A stretch of DNA of 64,000 nt from Methylonatrum sp040877625 (GCA_040877625.1 JBBDNK010000017.1:1-64000), one strand, 5' to 3'. Numbered from the stretch's first letter, positions 44,087-53,400 are shown. Notes: generated by a model not told the origin, from the sequence alone. Numbers and translations: made by a program.

Positions 44087-44308
44087 ATGACCTTAGCCAT
44101 CAAGATCGCCGTCATTCTGGCCCTGCTGGCCATCATTGCCAGCCTCGCCTGCGGTGCCGTCTTTCTCGTCCGCGACAGGAGCGGTTCGAAGCGCGTGGTT
44201 CGAGCGCTCACTCTTCGCATCACGCTGTCGGTCGCGTTGTTTCTGGTGCTGGTTACCCTGGTGATGACCGGTGTCCTGGTGCCGAATGATCCGTTCTACC
44301 CCAGGTAA
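44087..44308 (+). CDS. DUF2909 twin-transmembrane small protein
   Basis: A 73-residue membrane protein with two hydrophobic helices (about 4-28 and 44-64) separated by a short basic loop (RDRSGSKRVVRALTLRI). This matches the DUF2909 family, which is found next to coxC and surf1 in many gammaproteobacteria and is presumed to help oxidase assembly. It is on the opposite strand to the oxidase genes, between surf1 and coxC, an arrangement also known in Pseudomonas. The start follows the family N-terminus at ATG 44087. Confidence 0.82.
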   Translation: MTLAIKIAVILALLAIIASLACGAVFLVRDRSGSKRVVRALTLRITLSVALFLVLVTLVMTGVLVPNDPFYPR

Positions 44309-44350
44309 ACGAATCGGCTCACCAAATTGCACCGGCCTGACGACGCGAAC

Positions 44351-44381
44351 GTGCCCGGAGTTTATCGCAAACTCCGGGCAC
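44351..44381. terminator. strong hairpin between convergent genes
   Basis: GTGCCCGGAGTTT (44351-44363) and its exact complement (44369-44381) form a 13-bp stem with loop ATCGC. It lies between the ends of the DUF2909 gene and coxC. No T-run follows on either strand, so it may be a bidirectional transcript end or an mRNA-protecting hairpin and not a classic intrinsic terminator. Confidence 0.55.
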
Positions 44382-44424
44382 GGTGATTTCGTGAGACAAC
44401 CATGCGGGCGGAGAGTACCGTCCC

Positions 44425-45285
44425 TCAGATCAGATACACAAAAACGTACAGTCCCAGCCAGACCACGTCCACAAAGTGCCAGTACCACGCGGCTGCTTCA
44501 AATCCGAAGTGGTTATCCGCGGTGAAATGGCCTCTGATTACCCGCAGCAGGATCACGAACAACGTGAACGCGCCCAGGGTCACATGCAGGCCATGAAAAC
44601 CGGTCAGCATGAAAAAGGTGGAACCGTAAATACCGGTATCCATGCGCAGGTTGAGGTCCTGATAGGCATGGATGTATTCATAACTCTGCACGCACATGAA
44701 TATGGCGCCGAGCAGCACGGTGGCAGCCAGTCCCGCGATCACCTTGCCGCGGTGATTCTCCTTGATGGCATGGTGAGCGATCGTCAACGTTACGCCGGAC
44801 GTCAGCAGAATCAGGGTGTTGATGGTCGGCAGCGCCCACGGACCCATGGCCTGATAGTCGAGGTCCATCAGGCCGGGGCCGGCGGTCGGCCACGCCAGGG
44901 TCACCGAATCCCACAGGAAACGGCTGGTGAGCGGATCGTCGCCGCCGAGCCAGGGGATGGAGAACACGCGGGCATAGAACAGGGCGCCGAAAAAGGCGCC
45001 GAAGAACATGACCTCGGAAAAAATGAACCAGGCCATGCCCTGCCGGAAGGAGAGGTCGACCTGAACGTTGTACTTGCCCGCCACGCTTTCATGGATGACA
45101 TCCCGGAACCACATGACGGTCATGATGATCGTAATGACGGCGCCGACAAGCATCACCGGCATACCCCAATTGCCGCCATTGAGGTAATTGGAGAAACCGA
45201 CCGCGAGCAGCAACATGCCAGGAACACCGAATACCGGCCAACGGCTGTCGTGGGGTACGTAATAGGTGTCTTGCGATTGACTCAT
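44425..45285 (-). CDS. coxC: cytochrome c oxidase subunit III
   Basis: A 286-residue inner-membrane subunit with seven helices. Typical blocks are YYVPHDSRWPVFG at the N-terminus, WFIFSEVMFFGAFFGALFYAR (with the conserved Glu), FFMLTGFHGLHVTLGAFTLF and WYWHFVDVVWLGLYVFVYLI at the end. Subunit III stabilises subunit I and its proton uptake. AGGGGA eight bases before ATG 45285 supports the start. It follows ctaG by 23 bp. Confidence 0.97.
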   Translation of the reverse strand: MSQSQDTYYVPHDSRWPVFGVPGMLLLAVGFSNYLNGGNWGMPVMLVGAVITIIMTVMWFRDVIHESVAGKYNVQVDLSFRQGMAWFIFSEVMFFGAFFGALFYARVFSIPWLGGDDPLTSRFLWDSVTLAWPTAGPGLMDLDYQAMGPWALPTINTLILLTSGVTLTIAHHAIKENHRGKVIAGLAATVLLGAIFMCVQSYEYIHAYQDLNLRMDTGIYGSTFFMLTGFHGLHVTLGAFTLFVILLRVIRGHFTADNHFGFEAAAWYWHFVDVVWLGLYVFVYLI

Positions 45286-45308
45286 TGTTTCTATCCCCTT
45301 GGGCCAGG

Positions 45309-45899
45309 TCAGCGGGCGCTGGAATGCAGCCTGGCGGCGTTCTCGTCAAATTCCGGCACGTCTCCGTCACCCAGATCGAAGAGCGTATATGAAAGCGTCA
45401 GCGTCGTCGTGCGTTCCGGCAACGCCGGGTCCACGTAGAAGGTGACCGGCATCTCCCTGCCCTGTCCACCCTCGAAGGCCTGCTCGGTGAAACAGAAGCA
45501 TTCCGTCTTGTGGAAGTGCCGCCCGGCGGTACCGGGGGCGACGCTCGGCACGATCTGACTGACCGTATCCCGGTCGCGCATGTTCTCCGCATAGAAATAA
45601 GCGGTATAAAGCTCACCGGGTTTTACCTCCATCCGAGTCTGCCTCGGCCGGAAGGTCCACGGCCTGCTTTCATTCACGGTGGCCACGAACTCCACCGTGA
45701 CGGTCCGGTCGGTATTTGACCCGGCCGACACCGGCGCCTGGGCGGCATTGCCGGATACAAAGCCGTTGAAGCCGGTTATTTCACAGATCACCTGATACAT
45801 CGGGACCAGGGCGAAGCCAAAGGCAAACATGGCCACTGCAACCAGCAGCAAGCGGGTGACCGTACGCTGTGTTCGCAGCTGTGTGGTCTGCTCACTCAT
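45309..45899 (-). CDS. ctaG: cytochrome c oxidase assembly protein CtaG (Cox11)
   Basis: A 196-residue inner-membrane-anchored copper chaperone that helps form the CuB centre of subunit I. One helix (about 15-35) is followed by a periplasmic Ig-like domain with the copper motif HKTECFCFTEQ (CxC) and a conserved tail TLTLSYTLFD. Its ATG overlaps the TGA of the preceding 40-codon gene (ATGA), which implies translational coupling. Confidence 0.96.
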   Translation of the reverse strand: MSEQTTQLRTQRTVTRLLLVAVAMFAFGFALVPMYQVICEITGFNGFVSGNAAQAPVSAGSNTDRTVTVEFVATVNESRPWTFRPRQTRMEVKPGELYTAYFYAENMRDRDTVSQIVPSVAPGTAGRHFHKTECFCFTEQAFEGGQGREMPVTFYVDPALPERTTTLTLSYTLFDLGDGDVPEFDENAARLHSSAR

Positions 45900-46018
45900 T
45901 TCGTGACCTGTACCAGTATGAAGCCGACATAAAGGCCCACTGCAATCAGGCCGAGCACGACAGCGGTGGCGATGACACCCCGCCGCCGAACCCGCTGCGA
46001 ATGTTCGTCCTTGCTCAC
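45896..46018 (-). CDS. 40-residue membrane protein, oxidase small assembly protein type
   Basis: A reading frame of 40 codons starting with GTG 46018, one base after the coxA stop codon, and ending in TGA that overlaps the ctaG ATG. The product has a charged N-terminus (SKDEHSQRVRRR) and a single helix (VIATAVVLGLIAVGLYVGFIL). A small protein of this size and layout is annotated at the same place in Pseudomonas oxidase operons. Perfect packing between coxA and ctaG, with coupling on both sides, supports it as a real gene. Confidence 0.78.
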   Translation of the reverse strand: MSKDEHSQRVRRRGVIATAVVLGLIAVGLYVGFILVQVTK

Positions 46019-46019
46019 G

Positions 46020-47609
46020 TTACTTTACCGTAGGCGGCGTTTCGAAGGTGTGGTAGGGCGCCGGCGACGGCAGCGTCCACTCCAGGCCCTTGGCTCCTTC
46101 CCACACTTCGCTGGTCGCGGTTTCGCCGCCGCGTACGCATTTGATGACGATCCACAGGAACATCAACTGCGAGAACCCGAACACGAAGCCGCCAACGCTG
46201 GAGATCATGTTGAAATCGGCGAATTGCAGCGCGTAATCCGGAATACGGCGCGGCATGCCGGCCAGACCAAGGAAATGCTGCGGGAAGAACAGCACATTCA
46301 CGGAGATGACGGAAATCCAGAAATGCCACTTTCCAAGACGCTCGTCGTACATGTTTCCGGTCCACTTCGGCAGCCAGAAATAGACGGCCGCCATGATGGA
46401 GAAGATAGCACCGGTTACCAGCACATAGTGGAAATGCGCCACCACGAAGTAGGTGTCGTGGTATTGCAGATCCACCGGCGCCAACGCCAGCATCACCCCG
46501 GAAAGGCCGCCGATGGTAAACAGCAGCACGAAGGCGATGGCGAACAGCATGGGCGTTTCAAAGCTCAGCGACCCATGCCACATGGTCGCCATCCAGTTGA
46601 AGATCTTCACGCCCGTGGGCACCGCCACCAGCATGGTGGCGTACATGAAGAACAGCTGGCCCGACAGAGGCATGCCCACGGAGAACATGTGGTGGCCCCA
46701 GACGATGAAGCTCAGGAAGGCAATCGACGCTATGGCGTAGACCATTGAGCTGTAGCCGAACAGCGGCTTGCGCGCGAACGTGGGGATGATCGCCGAGACG
46801 ATACCGAAGGCCGGCAGAATGAGGATATACACCTCGGGGTGTCCGAAGAACCAGAAGATGTGCTGGAACATGACCGGATCACCGCCGCCGGCGGCATTGA
46901 AGAAGCTGGTGCCGAAGTACTGGTCGGTGAGCAGCATGGTGACTGCACCTGCCAACACCGGCATCACGGCCACAATCAGGAAGGCGGTGATCAGCCAGGA
47001 CCACACGAACAGCGGCATTTTCATGAGGGTCATACCGGGTGCGCGCAGGTTCAGTATGGTGGCGGCAACGTTGATGGAACCCATGATCGAGGAGATGCCC
47101 AGGATATGCACCGCGAAGATCAGGAACGGAAAGGCGTCTCCCAACTGCAGTACCAGCGGCGGATACATGGTCCAGCCACCGGCCGGCGCCCCGCCCGGCA
47201 TGAACAGCGTGGTCAGCAGCAGGACGAAACCGGCCGGCAGCAGCCAGAATGCCCAGTTATTGACGCGCGGCAAGGCCATGTCGGGGGCGCCGATCTGCAC
47301 CGGTATGAGCCAGTTGGCCAGACCGGTAAAGGCCGGCATCACCGCGCCGAAGATCATCACCAGGGCGTGCATGGTCGTCATCTGGTTGAAGAAATGCGGA
47401 TCGACCAGGTTCAGGCCGGGCTGGAACAGTTCAGCCCGAATCACCAACGCCATGGCGCCGCCGACAAAGAACATGGCCAGCGCAAACACCATGTAGAGGA
47501 TGCCCAGATCCTTGTGATTGGTGGTAAACAGCCACCGGGTAATGAAGCCCGCCGGCGGACCATGGTGTTCATGGTGCTCGGCGTGCGTGTCGTGTGTCGT
47601 GGCGGTCAT
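46020..47609 (-). CDS. coxA: cytochrome c oxidase subunit I
   Basis: A 529-residue aa3-type haem-copper oxidase core with 12 helices. The haem and CuB ligands are visible: low-spin haem His in MTTMHALVMIFGAVMP, WFFGHPEVYILILPAFG (CuB His cross-linked to Tyr), WGHHMFSVG (HH pair) and HDTYFVVAHFHYVL. GHPEVY marks a type A oxidase. It is preceded by coxB and followed within one base by the small assembly gene. Confidence 0.98.
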   Translation of the reverse strand: MTATTHDTHAEHHEHHGPPAGFITRWLFTTNHKDLGILYMVFALAMFFVGGAMALVIRAELFQPGLNLVDPHFFNQMTTMHALVMIFGAVMPAFTGLANWLIPVQIGAPDMALPRVNNWAFWLLPAGFVLLLTTLFMPGGAPAGGWTMYPPLVLQLGDAFPFLIFAVHILGISSIMGSINVAATILNLRAPGMTLMKMPLFVWSWLITAFLIVAVMPVLAGAVTMLLTDQYFGTSFFNAAGGGDPVMFQHIFWFFGHPEVYILILPAFGIVSAIIPTFARKPLFGYSSMVYAIASIAFLSFIVWGHHMFSVGMPLSGQLFFMYATMLVAVPTGVKIFNWMATMWHGSLSFETPMLFAIAFVLLFTIGGLSGVMLALAPVDLQYHDTYFVVAHFHYVLVTGAIFSIMAAVYFWLPKWTGNMYDERLGKWHFWISVISVNVLFFPQHFLGLAGMPRRIPDYALQFADFNMISSVGGFVFGFSQLMFLWIVIKCVRGGETATSEVWEGAKGLEWTLPSPAPYHTFETPPTVK

Positions 47610-47640
47610 TGCCAGTTACCTCTCGGAAATCGTTGTCCGG

Positions 47641-48843
47641 TTACCGGGCAGCCCGGATGTCGGCGGGCTGGAACGCGTCCCCGCCATCGTCGTCATTGCC
47701 CCAGGCGTTGCGCACGTAAGTCAGCACACCGGCAAGCTGTTCGTCGTCCATCCGGCTCTTGAAGGGCTGCATCGCGGTGCCGCTGACGCCACTCATGACC
47801 ACGCCCGCAAAGCTGTCGCGATCACCCAGCACCTTGTCGCTGCCGGCAAGCGCCGGGAAGGTGGCCATGCCCTGACCGTCCGCCTGGTGGCAGGCCGCGC
47901 ACTGCTGACCGTAGACGCGCTCGCCTACCTGCATCAGTTCGTCCGCTTCCATATCCGCAACTGCAGCGGAATCGTCGGACTCCTCTCCGGTATCAGCAGA
48001 TGCATCCGCCTCATTGTCGGCAGGTTCCGCGGTCTGTTCGGCTACCCAGGCTTCGTAGTCTTCCCGGGTCTTGGCCACGACCACGACCGGCATGAAGCCA
48101 TGGTCACGTCCGCAGAGTTCCGCACATTGACCACGATAGGTCCCAGGCTCGCTGATCTCCGCCCAGGTCTGGTTCAGGAATCCGGGAATGGTGTCCTTTT
48201 TCCAGCCCAGCTCCGGCACCCACCAGGCGTGGATAACATCATTTGAAGTCAGCAGAAAGCGGATCCTGGTATTAACAGGCACGACCAAAGGGTTATCGAC
48301 GTCCAGCAGATATTGATCGATATCCTGCGGGCGGATCTCGGGGTTGCGCTGGCGGGCACGATTGCTGTTCTGATCCAGGCGGCTGAAGAAACGAATATCC
48401 TCGTCAAGGTAATCGTATTCCCACATCCACTGATAGCCGGTGACCTTGATGGTCATTTCATGACCGGTGGCATCCTCCATTTGGATCATGGTCTGGGTCG
48501 CCGGGATGGCGATGGCCAGCAGAATCAGGAAAGGAACCACCGTCCAGGCAATTTCCACCGTGGTGCTGTGATGCCACTGTGCCGGAACCGCGCCGGCGGA
48601 CTTGCGGAACTTCCACACCGAGTAGAACACGCCAGCGAACACGCCCACACCAATGATGCAGACGATCCAGAAAACCAGCATATGCAGGCTGAAGACCTGC
48701 TCACTCAGGGAGGTCACGCCCCGGGGTAGATTGACGGCCCAGTCACGGCGCCATTCCGAGGCGGCAGTAGCGGAGGCTGCAAATAGCAGCGCACCCATAC
48801 CACCCAACGTGACGATGAGTCTCGTCAGCTTGTTCAGGTTCAT
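47641..48843 (-). CDS. coxB: cytochrome c oxidase subunit II with fused cytochrome c domain
   Basis: A 400-residue subunit: signal peptide, two membrane helices (about 50-70 and 90-110), a periplasmic CuA domain (HAWWVPELGWKKDTIPG, then AELCGRDHGFMPVVV), an acidic linker near 275-305 and a C-terminal cytochrome c domain with CAACH and a distal Met in GTAMQPF. The tethered haem makes this a caa3-type enzyme. It is the first oxidase subunit gene, 30 bp after the DUF2244 gene. Confidence 0.96.
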   Translation of the reverse strand: MNLNKLTRLIVTLGGMGALLFAASATAASEWRRDWAVNLPRGVTSLSEQVFSLHMLVFWIVCIIGVGVFAGVFYSVWKFRKSAGAVPAQWHHSTTVEIAWTVVPFLILLAIAIPATQTMIQMEDATGHEMTIKVTGYQWMWEYDYLDEDIRFFSRLDQNSNRARQRNPEIRPQDIDQYLLDVDNPLVVPVNTRIRFLLTSNDVIHAWWVPELGWKKDTIPGFLNQTWAEISEPGTYRGQCAELCGRDHGFMPVVVVAKTREDYEAWVAEQTAEPADNEADASADTGEESDDSAAVADMEADELMQVGERVYGQQCAACHQADGQGMATFPALAGSDKVLGDRDSFAGVVMSGVSGTAMQPFKSRMDDEQLAGVLTYVRNAWGNDDDGGDAFQPADIRAAR

Positions 48844-48873
48844 TCCACGCGCTCTCCCGAGTGAGATTGGCGG

Positions 48874-49416
48874 CTATTGCTTATGATCGGCATGTACCGG
48901 CAACGATGACCGGGACTCATGGTAACTACCCGGAACGGCCATGGGGCCGATACGGTGCTGCAGTTCCGCGGCCAGAGACTCACGTTCCCCGTCCGTGAGA
49001 AATGCGCCCAGTTCTACCGCCGTTCCGCGGAAACGTATCACCAGACGGCTGGGATACCAGCGATGAAGGGGCGCCTTCAGCGCCACTTCCGACCTGATCC
49101 GATCGAATACCCATGATCGTTCCGGGCCGCGCAGTCCCTTTGCTATTTCGACGATGTTGCCGTCGATGCTTACAACTTCCCGGCTGTTTCCGCGATTCGC
49201 GGAGACATATAACGCGGCGCCGAGCGCCACGATTTCCAGACCGGCAAACGGCAGGATGGGCCAGTAACCCGCCAGCGTGAACCCGAAGGCAATGGTCAGA
49301 CAGATGGTCGACAGCGCAATGTACACCCACAGGGTGGTCCGCCAATACAGGCCGGCATTGGACCGCAACACAAAATAGAGTCCACCGTCGGATGTCCGTA
49401 TCTGCTCGATTGCCAT
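48874..49416 (-). CDS. DUF2244 membrane protein
   Basis: A 180-residue protein with two helices near the N-terminus (about 30-50 and 52-70, TLWVYIALSTICLTIAFGFTLAG and WPILPFAGLEIVALGAALYV) and a cytosolic part with the DUF2244 pattern WVFDRIRSEVALKAPLHRWYPSRLVIRFRGTAVELGAFLTDGERESLAAEL. DUF2244 genes often sit beside oxidase genes; the function is unknown. It is the first gene of the cox transcript, 30 bp before coxB. ATG 49416 is used instead of the open extension to 49476. Confidence 0.85.
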   Translation of the reverse strand: MAIEQIRTSDGGLYFVLRSNAGLYWRTTLWVYIALSTICLTIAFGFTLAGYWPILPFAGLEIVALGAALYVSANRGNSREVVSIDGNIVEIAKGLRGPERSWVFDRIRSEVALKAPLHRWYPSRLVIRFRGTAVELGAFLTDGERESLAAELQHRIGPMAVPGSYHESRSSLPVHADHKQ

Positions 49417-49576
49417 GGGTAAGCCCCACGTCCAGCCTGCGGCTGCCCGCCCTCCGAGGGCGTTTGACCACCGCATCGGGCGGCCATTTTAGAGGACTTC
49501 CCCGTCGGAGAAAACCCTGATGTCATTTCCTTCCGCCGAGCCCCGACCAGAAACCACCCGTTACGTCTGCCGGCAA

Positions 49577-50254
49577 TCAGGACAACAGCCGCCGGGTATC
49601 AAGCTCCGATGCCGCGCTTCGATAGTCGGCGGTGGGCAGGTGAGGAACGCACCCGAGCAGCGGTGCGGGCAGCCTTGCAATGAGCGATTCGACCTGCCGG
49701 TCGGCCAGTGGTTCCGAGGGATTGAGCATGTTCGCCACCCATCCGGCGAGGGGCAGCCCGTCCGCCAGAATGGCGTCGGCGGTGAGCAGCGCATGATTGA
49801 TGCAGCCCAGGCGTACGGCAACCACCAGCACCACGGGGTAGCCAAGCGCGACGGCCAGGTCGGCAAAGCCGGCGGTGGGACCGAGTGGCACCCGCCAACC
49901 GCCCGCCCCCTCTACCACCAGCCAGTCGGCCGCCGATTCCAGGCTGCGCACATGCGCGGCAAGCACCGACGGTTCGATAACAATGCCGGCGTCTTCCGCG
50001 GCCAGATGGGGGGCCACTGCCGGCGCCAGGGCCACCGGGTTGATCTGGTCATACGCCAACCGCTCGGTGGCCGCGGCCTGCAGCGCCAGGGCGTCCTCGT
50101 TGCGTAGTCCGTTCACGGTGGATTCACAGCCGGACGCCACAGGCTTCACGCCCACTGTGCGCGTGCCACCATCGGCGAGCGCGTGCAGCAGCGCGGCGGA
50201 CACCAGGGTTTTGCCCACACCGGTATCGGTACCGGTGACGAAAAGGCCTCGCAT
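49577..50254 (-). CDS. bioD: dethiobiotin synthetase BioD
   Basis: A 225-residue ATP-dependent enzyme that closes the ureido ring of biotin from diaminopelargonic acid and CO2. The P-loop is GTDTGVGKT (8-16), with KPVASGC and VEGAGGWRVPL completing the active site. Its ATG overlaps the last base of the bioC stop (TGATG). It is the last gene of the bioBFCD operon. Confidence 0.95.
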   Translation of the reverse strand: MRGLFVTGTDTGVGKTLVSAALLHALADGGTRTVGVKPVASGCESTVNGLRNEDALALQAAATERLAYDQINPVALAPAVAPHLAAEDAGIVIEPSVLAAHVRSLESAADWLVVEGAGGWRVPLGPTAGFADLAVALGYPVVLVVAVRLGCINHALLTADAILADGLPLAGWVANMLNPSEPLADRQVESLIARLPAPLLGCVPHLPTADYRSAASELDTRRLLS

Positions 50255-51144
50255 CAGCGGCTGCTCCGGAGCTTCCGGCGCATGTTGTCCAGAGAGACCA
50301 GCACCGCGCCGCCGGCATCCTTCGCCTGCGGCAGCACGTCCGCCGCCCAGGCGTGGCCGTAGACGATTTCATAGCTGGCCGGCAGCAGGCCGTCCGCGTT
50401 CTTGAAACCCGAATAGGCCTGAAGCAGACGCCGATAGGCTGCCCGCCCCATCAGCCCGGCGCCGCGGCGACCGAGTACCGTACCGACCCCCGCACCCCGC
50501 AGGTCCGACACCAGCGCCGGTAATGTCGGGTAGGTCAGTGTAAACATCTCCATATCCATTACCGGGTCGGCGAACCGGGCCTGCACCAGGGCGTCGCCCA
50601 GGTCGTGCATGTCGATGAAGGTGTTTACGTGCGGGCGGTCATCCACTGCCGCCCAGCTTGCCCGCAGTTCGCGCAAGGTGTCCGGCCCGACCGTGGAAAA
50701 CAGCAGCAGCCCGCCCGGACGAAGCACACGCTGGAATTCGCGGAATAGCGCCAGTGGGTCCTTGCACCATTGAATCGCCATGCTCGAGAACAGCAGATCA
50801 ATGCTGTGATCGGCTACCGGCAGTGCGGCGGCATCAGCCTGGATGCACGGCAATGGCCGCAACCAGCTGCCTCGCCGGCGTGCGGCATGAAGCATGTGCG
50901 CGGCGGTATCGAGGGCGATGACCCGAGCCTTGGGGTAGCGCTCGCGCAGGGCAGCTGACTGCAGGCCGGTACCGGCGCCGACATCCAGCACTCGCTCCGG
51001 CGTCAGGCGAACCAGATCCAGGCGCTCCAGCAGGCGCTCGCCTACCTCGCGCTGCAGCGCGGTAGAGGAATCATACGTATCGGCAGCGCCGTCGAACGCG
51101 CGACGGACTGAAAAACGGTCCTCGGGAGGCAGTTCATCGGACAT
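50254..51144 (-). CDS. bioC: malonyl-ACP O-methyltransferase BioC
   Basis: A 296-residue SAM-dependent methyltransferase that caps malonyl-ACP so that fatty acid synthesis can build the pimeloyl chain. The family N-terminus (VRRAFDGAADTYDSSTALQREVGERLLERL) and motif I (VLDVGAGTGLQSAAL) are present, along with LFSSMAIQWCKDPLALFREFQRVLRPGG. It is co-transcribed with bioF and bioD. No bioH gene, which would remove the methyl cap, is found in the operon. Confidence 0.94.
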   Translation of the reverse strand: MSDELPPEDRFSVRRAFDGAADTYDSSTALQREVGERLLERLDLVRLTPERVLDVGAGTGLQSAALRERYPKARVIALDTAAHMLHAARRRGSWLRPLPCIQADAAALPVADHSIDLLFSSMAIQWCKDPLALFREFQRVLRPGGLLLFSTVGPDTLRELRASWAAVDDRPHVNTFIDMHDLGDALVQARFADPVMDMEMFTLTYPTLPALVSDLRGAGVGTVLGRRGAGLMGRAAYRRLLQAYSGFKNADGLLPASYEIVYGHAWAADVLPQAKDAGGAVLVSLDNMRRKLRSSR

Positions 51145-51199
51145 GTCAGAGTCGAAATCCGGCTGTAATCATAATGTCAGTATGGACCGTGGCACATCA

Positions 51200-52366
51200 T
51201 CAGGCTGCTTTCGTCAGTAACGGCTTCAACGCCTGCAGCGCATCCAGTAAACGGTCAACGTGACCCTGCTCATGCGCGGCGCTGAGGGTAATCCGCAACC
51301 GGGCTGAGCCGGCCGGCACGGTGGGCGGGCGTATCGCCGTCACCAGTATCCCGCGCTCTTCCAGCGCCTGACTGGCGGCTGTGGCATCCGCGGCTTCGCC
51401 AATCAGCAGCGGCTGAATCGGCGAGGCTGACGGCATCAGTCGCAGCCCCAGGCTACGGGCACCGTGGCGAAAGCGCTCGATCAGGCTGGACAGGCGATCC
51501 CGCCGCCAGCCCTCTTCCCGCACCAGCCGCAGGCTCGCCAGCGTGGCAGCGGCCACCGCGGGCGGCGGAGCGGTCGTATAGATGTGCGTACGGGCGCGCT
51601 GCTGAAGCAGTTCTATCCAGTCTTCGGCGCCCGCCACAAAGGCGCCGAACGTACCGAAAGCCTTGCCCAGCGTGCCCACCAGCAGTGGCACGTCGGTCTG
51701 GCCCAGTCCGGCCAGGTCCAGGCATCCGCGGCCTTCGCGGCCCATCGCACCGAGACCGTGGGCATCGTCCACCATCACGGCGGCGCCATAACGACGGGAG
51801 AGCCCACAGATGTCCTGCAACGGCGCTGTATCGCCATCCATGCTGAAGACACCGTCAGTCACCACCAGATGACGGCGCGCGGACAGCGCCAGACCGGCTT
51901 CCAGGTCCGCCGCATCGGCATGGGCATAGCGCCGCAGGGTGCCGCTGCAGAGCAGGCCACCATCCAGCAGCGAGGCGTGATTGAGCCGATCCTGGTGGAC
52001 CATGTCCTTGCGCCCGAGCAATGTGTTGATAACGCCCTGGTTGGCCATGTAGCCGGTGGAGAACAGCAGGGCGCGATCCCGGCCCAGCCAGTCGGCCAGA
52101 GCCTCGGCCAGCGCATCGTGCACGGGGCGGTGCCCGGTCACGAGGTGGGAGGCGCCACTGCCGACCCCGCTGACTCTGGCTTCCTCGATGAATGCGGCGG
52201 TTATCTCAGGGTGATCCGCCAGGCCCAGATAGTCGTTACTGCAGAATACCAGCAGATCGCGGCCGTTACTGCGTGCCGAGGCGCCGTGCACGTCGCTCAG
52301 GGCGCGCGGACGCCGTTCCAGGCCGCGGGCCTTCAGATCGTCGAGCTCGGCACGCAGGTTCCACAT
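51200..52366 (-). CDS. bioF: 8-amino-7-oxononanoate synthase BioF
   Basis: A 388-residue PLP enzyme condensing pimeloyl-ACP (or CoA) with L-alanine. Family features are FCSNDYLGLADHPEI, GSGASHLVTGH, LFSTGYMANQGV, VMVDDAHGLGAMG and the PLP Lys in VGTLGKAFGTFGAFV. It starts five bases after the bioB stop, so both genes share one transcript. Confidence 0.95.
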   Translation of the reverse strand: MWNLRAELDDLKARGLERRPRALSDVHGASARSNGRDLLVFCSNDYLGLADHPEITAAFIEEARVSGVGSGASHLVTGHRPVHDALAEALADWLGRDRALLFSTGYMANQGVINTLLGRKDMVHQDRLNHASLLDGGLLCSGTLRRYAHADAADLEAGLALSARRHLVVTDGVFSMDGDTAPLQDICGLSRRYGAAVMVDDAHGLGAMGREGRGCLDLAGLGQTDVPLLVGTLGKAFGTFGAFVAGAEDWIELLQQRARTHIYTTAPPPAVAAATLASLRLVREEGWRRDRLSSLIERFRHGARSLGLRLMPSASPIQPLLIGEAADATAASQALEERGILVTAIRPPTVPAGSARLRITLSAAHEQGHVDRLLDALQALKPLLTKAA

Positions 52367-52371
52367 GGTGG

Positions 52372-53400
52372 TCAGCCGGTTGCGGTTTGCGCTTGCACAG
52401 CATCACCTGCCCCCGAGGTTGCGCACTTCGCGCCCTCAAACACAAGCCCCAGGCGCTGGAACAGCGCACGGTCCTTTTCCACATCGGGGTTGCCGGTGGT
52501 GAGCAGTTTCTCGCCATAGAAAATACTGTTGGCGCCCGCCAGGAAACACAGCGCCTGGGTTTCATCGGCCATCTCGGTGCGGCCCGCCGACAGACGCACA
52601 TGCGAGCGTGGCATCAGAATCCGCGCCACGGCGATGGCGCGCACGAAATCGATCGGGTCAACCTCTTCGACGCCGTCCAGAGGCGTGCCTTCCACCTGCA
52701 CCAGCTGGTTGATCGGCACACTCTGAGGATGCTCGGACAGATTCGCCAGCGTGCGCAACATGGAAGCGCGGTCACCGGAGGTTTCGCCCATGCCGACGAT
52801 GCCGCCGCTGCAGACGTTCATGCCGGCACCGCGCACCCGCTCCAGGGTATCCAGACGGTCCTGATAGGTTCGCGTGGTGATGATTTCGCCGTAGAACTCC
52901 TCCGAGGTGTCCAGGTTGTGGTTGTAGTAATCCAGCCCGGCCTGTTTCAGGGTTTCCGTCTGCACATCGTCAAGCATGCCCAGGGTCGCGCAGGTCTCCA
53001 GCCCCATGGCCTTGACGTCGCTGATCATCTCGGCAACCCGCACCAGATCCCGGCCCTTGGGGCTGCGCCAGGCGGCGCCCATGCAGAAGCGGGTGGCGCC
53101 AGCCTCGCGGGCCGCCTTCGCCGCTTCCAGCACCCGGTCCTTCTCCATCAGCGGCTCGCGCTCGAGGCCGGTGTTATAGCGCACGCTCTGCGGGCAATAC
53201 TTGCAGTCTTCAGGGCAGGCGCCGGTCTTGATGGACAGCAGGGTGCTCACCTGCACGGCATTGGGATCATGGTAGCGGCGATGCATGGTCTGGGCGCGGA
53301 ACATCAGATCATTGAAGGGCAGTTCGAACAGGGCCTGCACCTCGGTCTGGGTCCAGTCGTGGCGGACATCGTCGGAGCGGGCCTGATCAACCTGGGACAT
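52372..53400 (-). CDS. bioB: biotin synthase BioB
   Basis: A 342-residue radical SAM enzyme that inserts sulfur into dethiobiotin. The 4Fe-4S motif is CPEDCKYCPQS, with further conserved blocks FCMGAAWRSPKGRD, YNHNLDTSEEFYGEI, CSGGIVGMGET and LCFLAGANSIFYGEKLLTT. GGAG seven bases before ATG 53400 supports the start. First gene of bioBFCD, controlled by the promoter and BirA box upstream. Confidence 0.97.
   Translation of the reverse strand: MSQVDQARSDDVRHDWTQTEVQALFELPFNDLMFRAQTMHRRYHDPNAVQVSTLLSIKTGACPEDCKYCPQSVRYNTGLEREPLMEKDRVLEAAKAAREAGATRFCMGAAWRSPKGRDLVRVAEMISDVKAMGLETCATLGMLDDVQTETLKQAGLDYYNHNLDTSEEFYGEIITTRTYQDRLDTLERVRGAGMNVCSGGIVGMGETSGDRASMLRTLANLSEHPQSVPINQLVQVEGTPLDGVEEVDPIDFVRAIAVARILMPRSHVRLSAGRTEMADETQALCFLAGANSIFYGEKLLTTGNPDVEKDRALFQRLGLVFEGAKCATSGAGDAVQAQTATG

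Noticed and set aside
44351..44381. Classic rho-independent terminator
   Set aside because: The stem is perfect, but neither side has a T-run, so it is listed only as a terminator-like hairpin.
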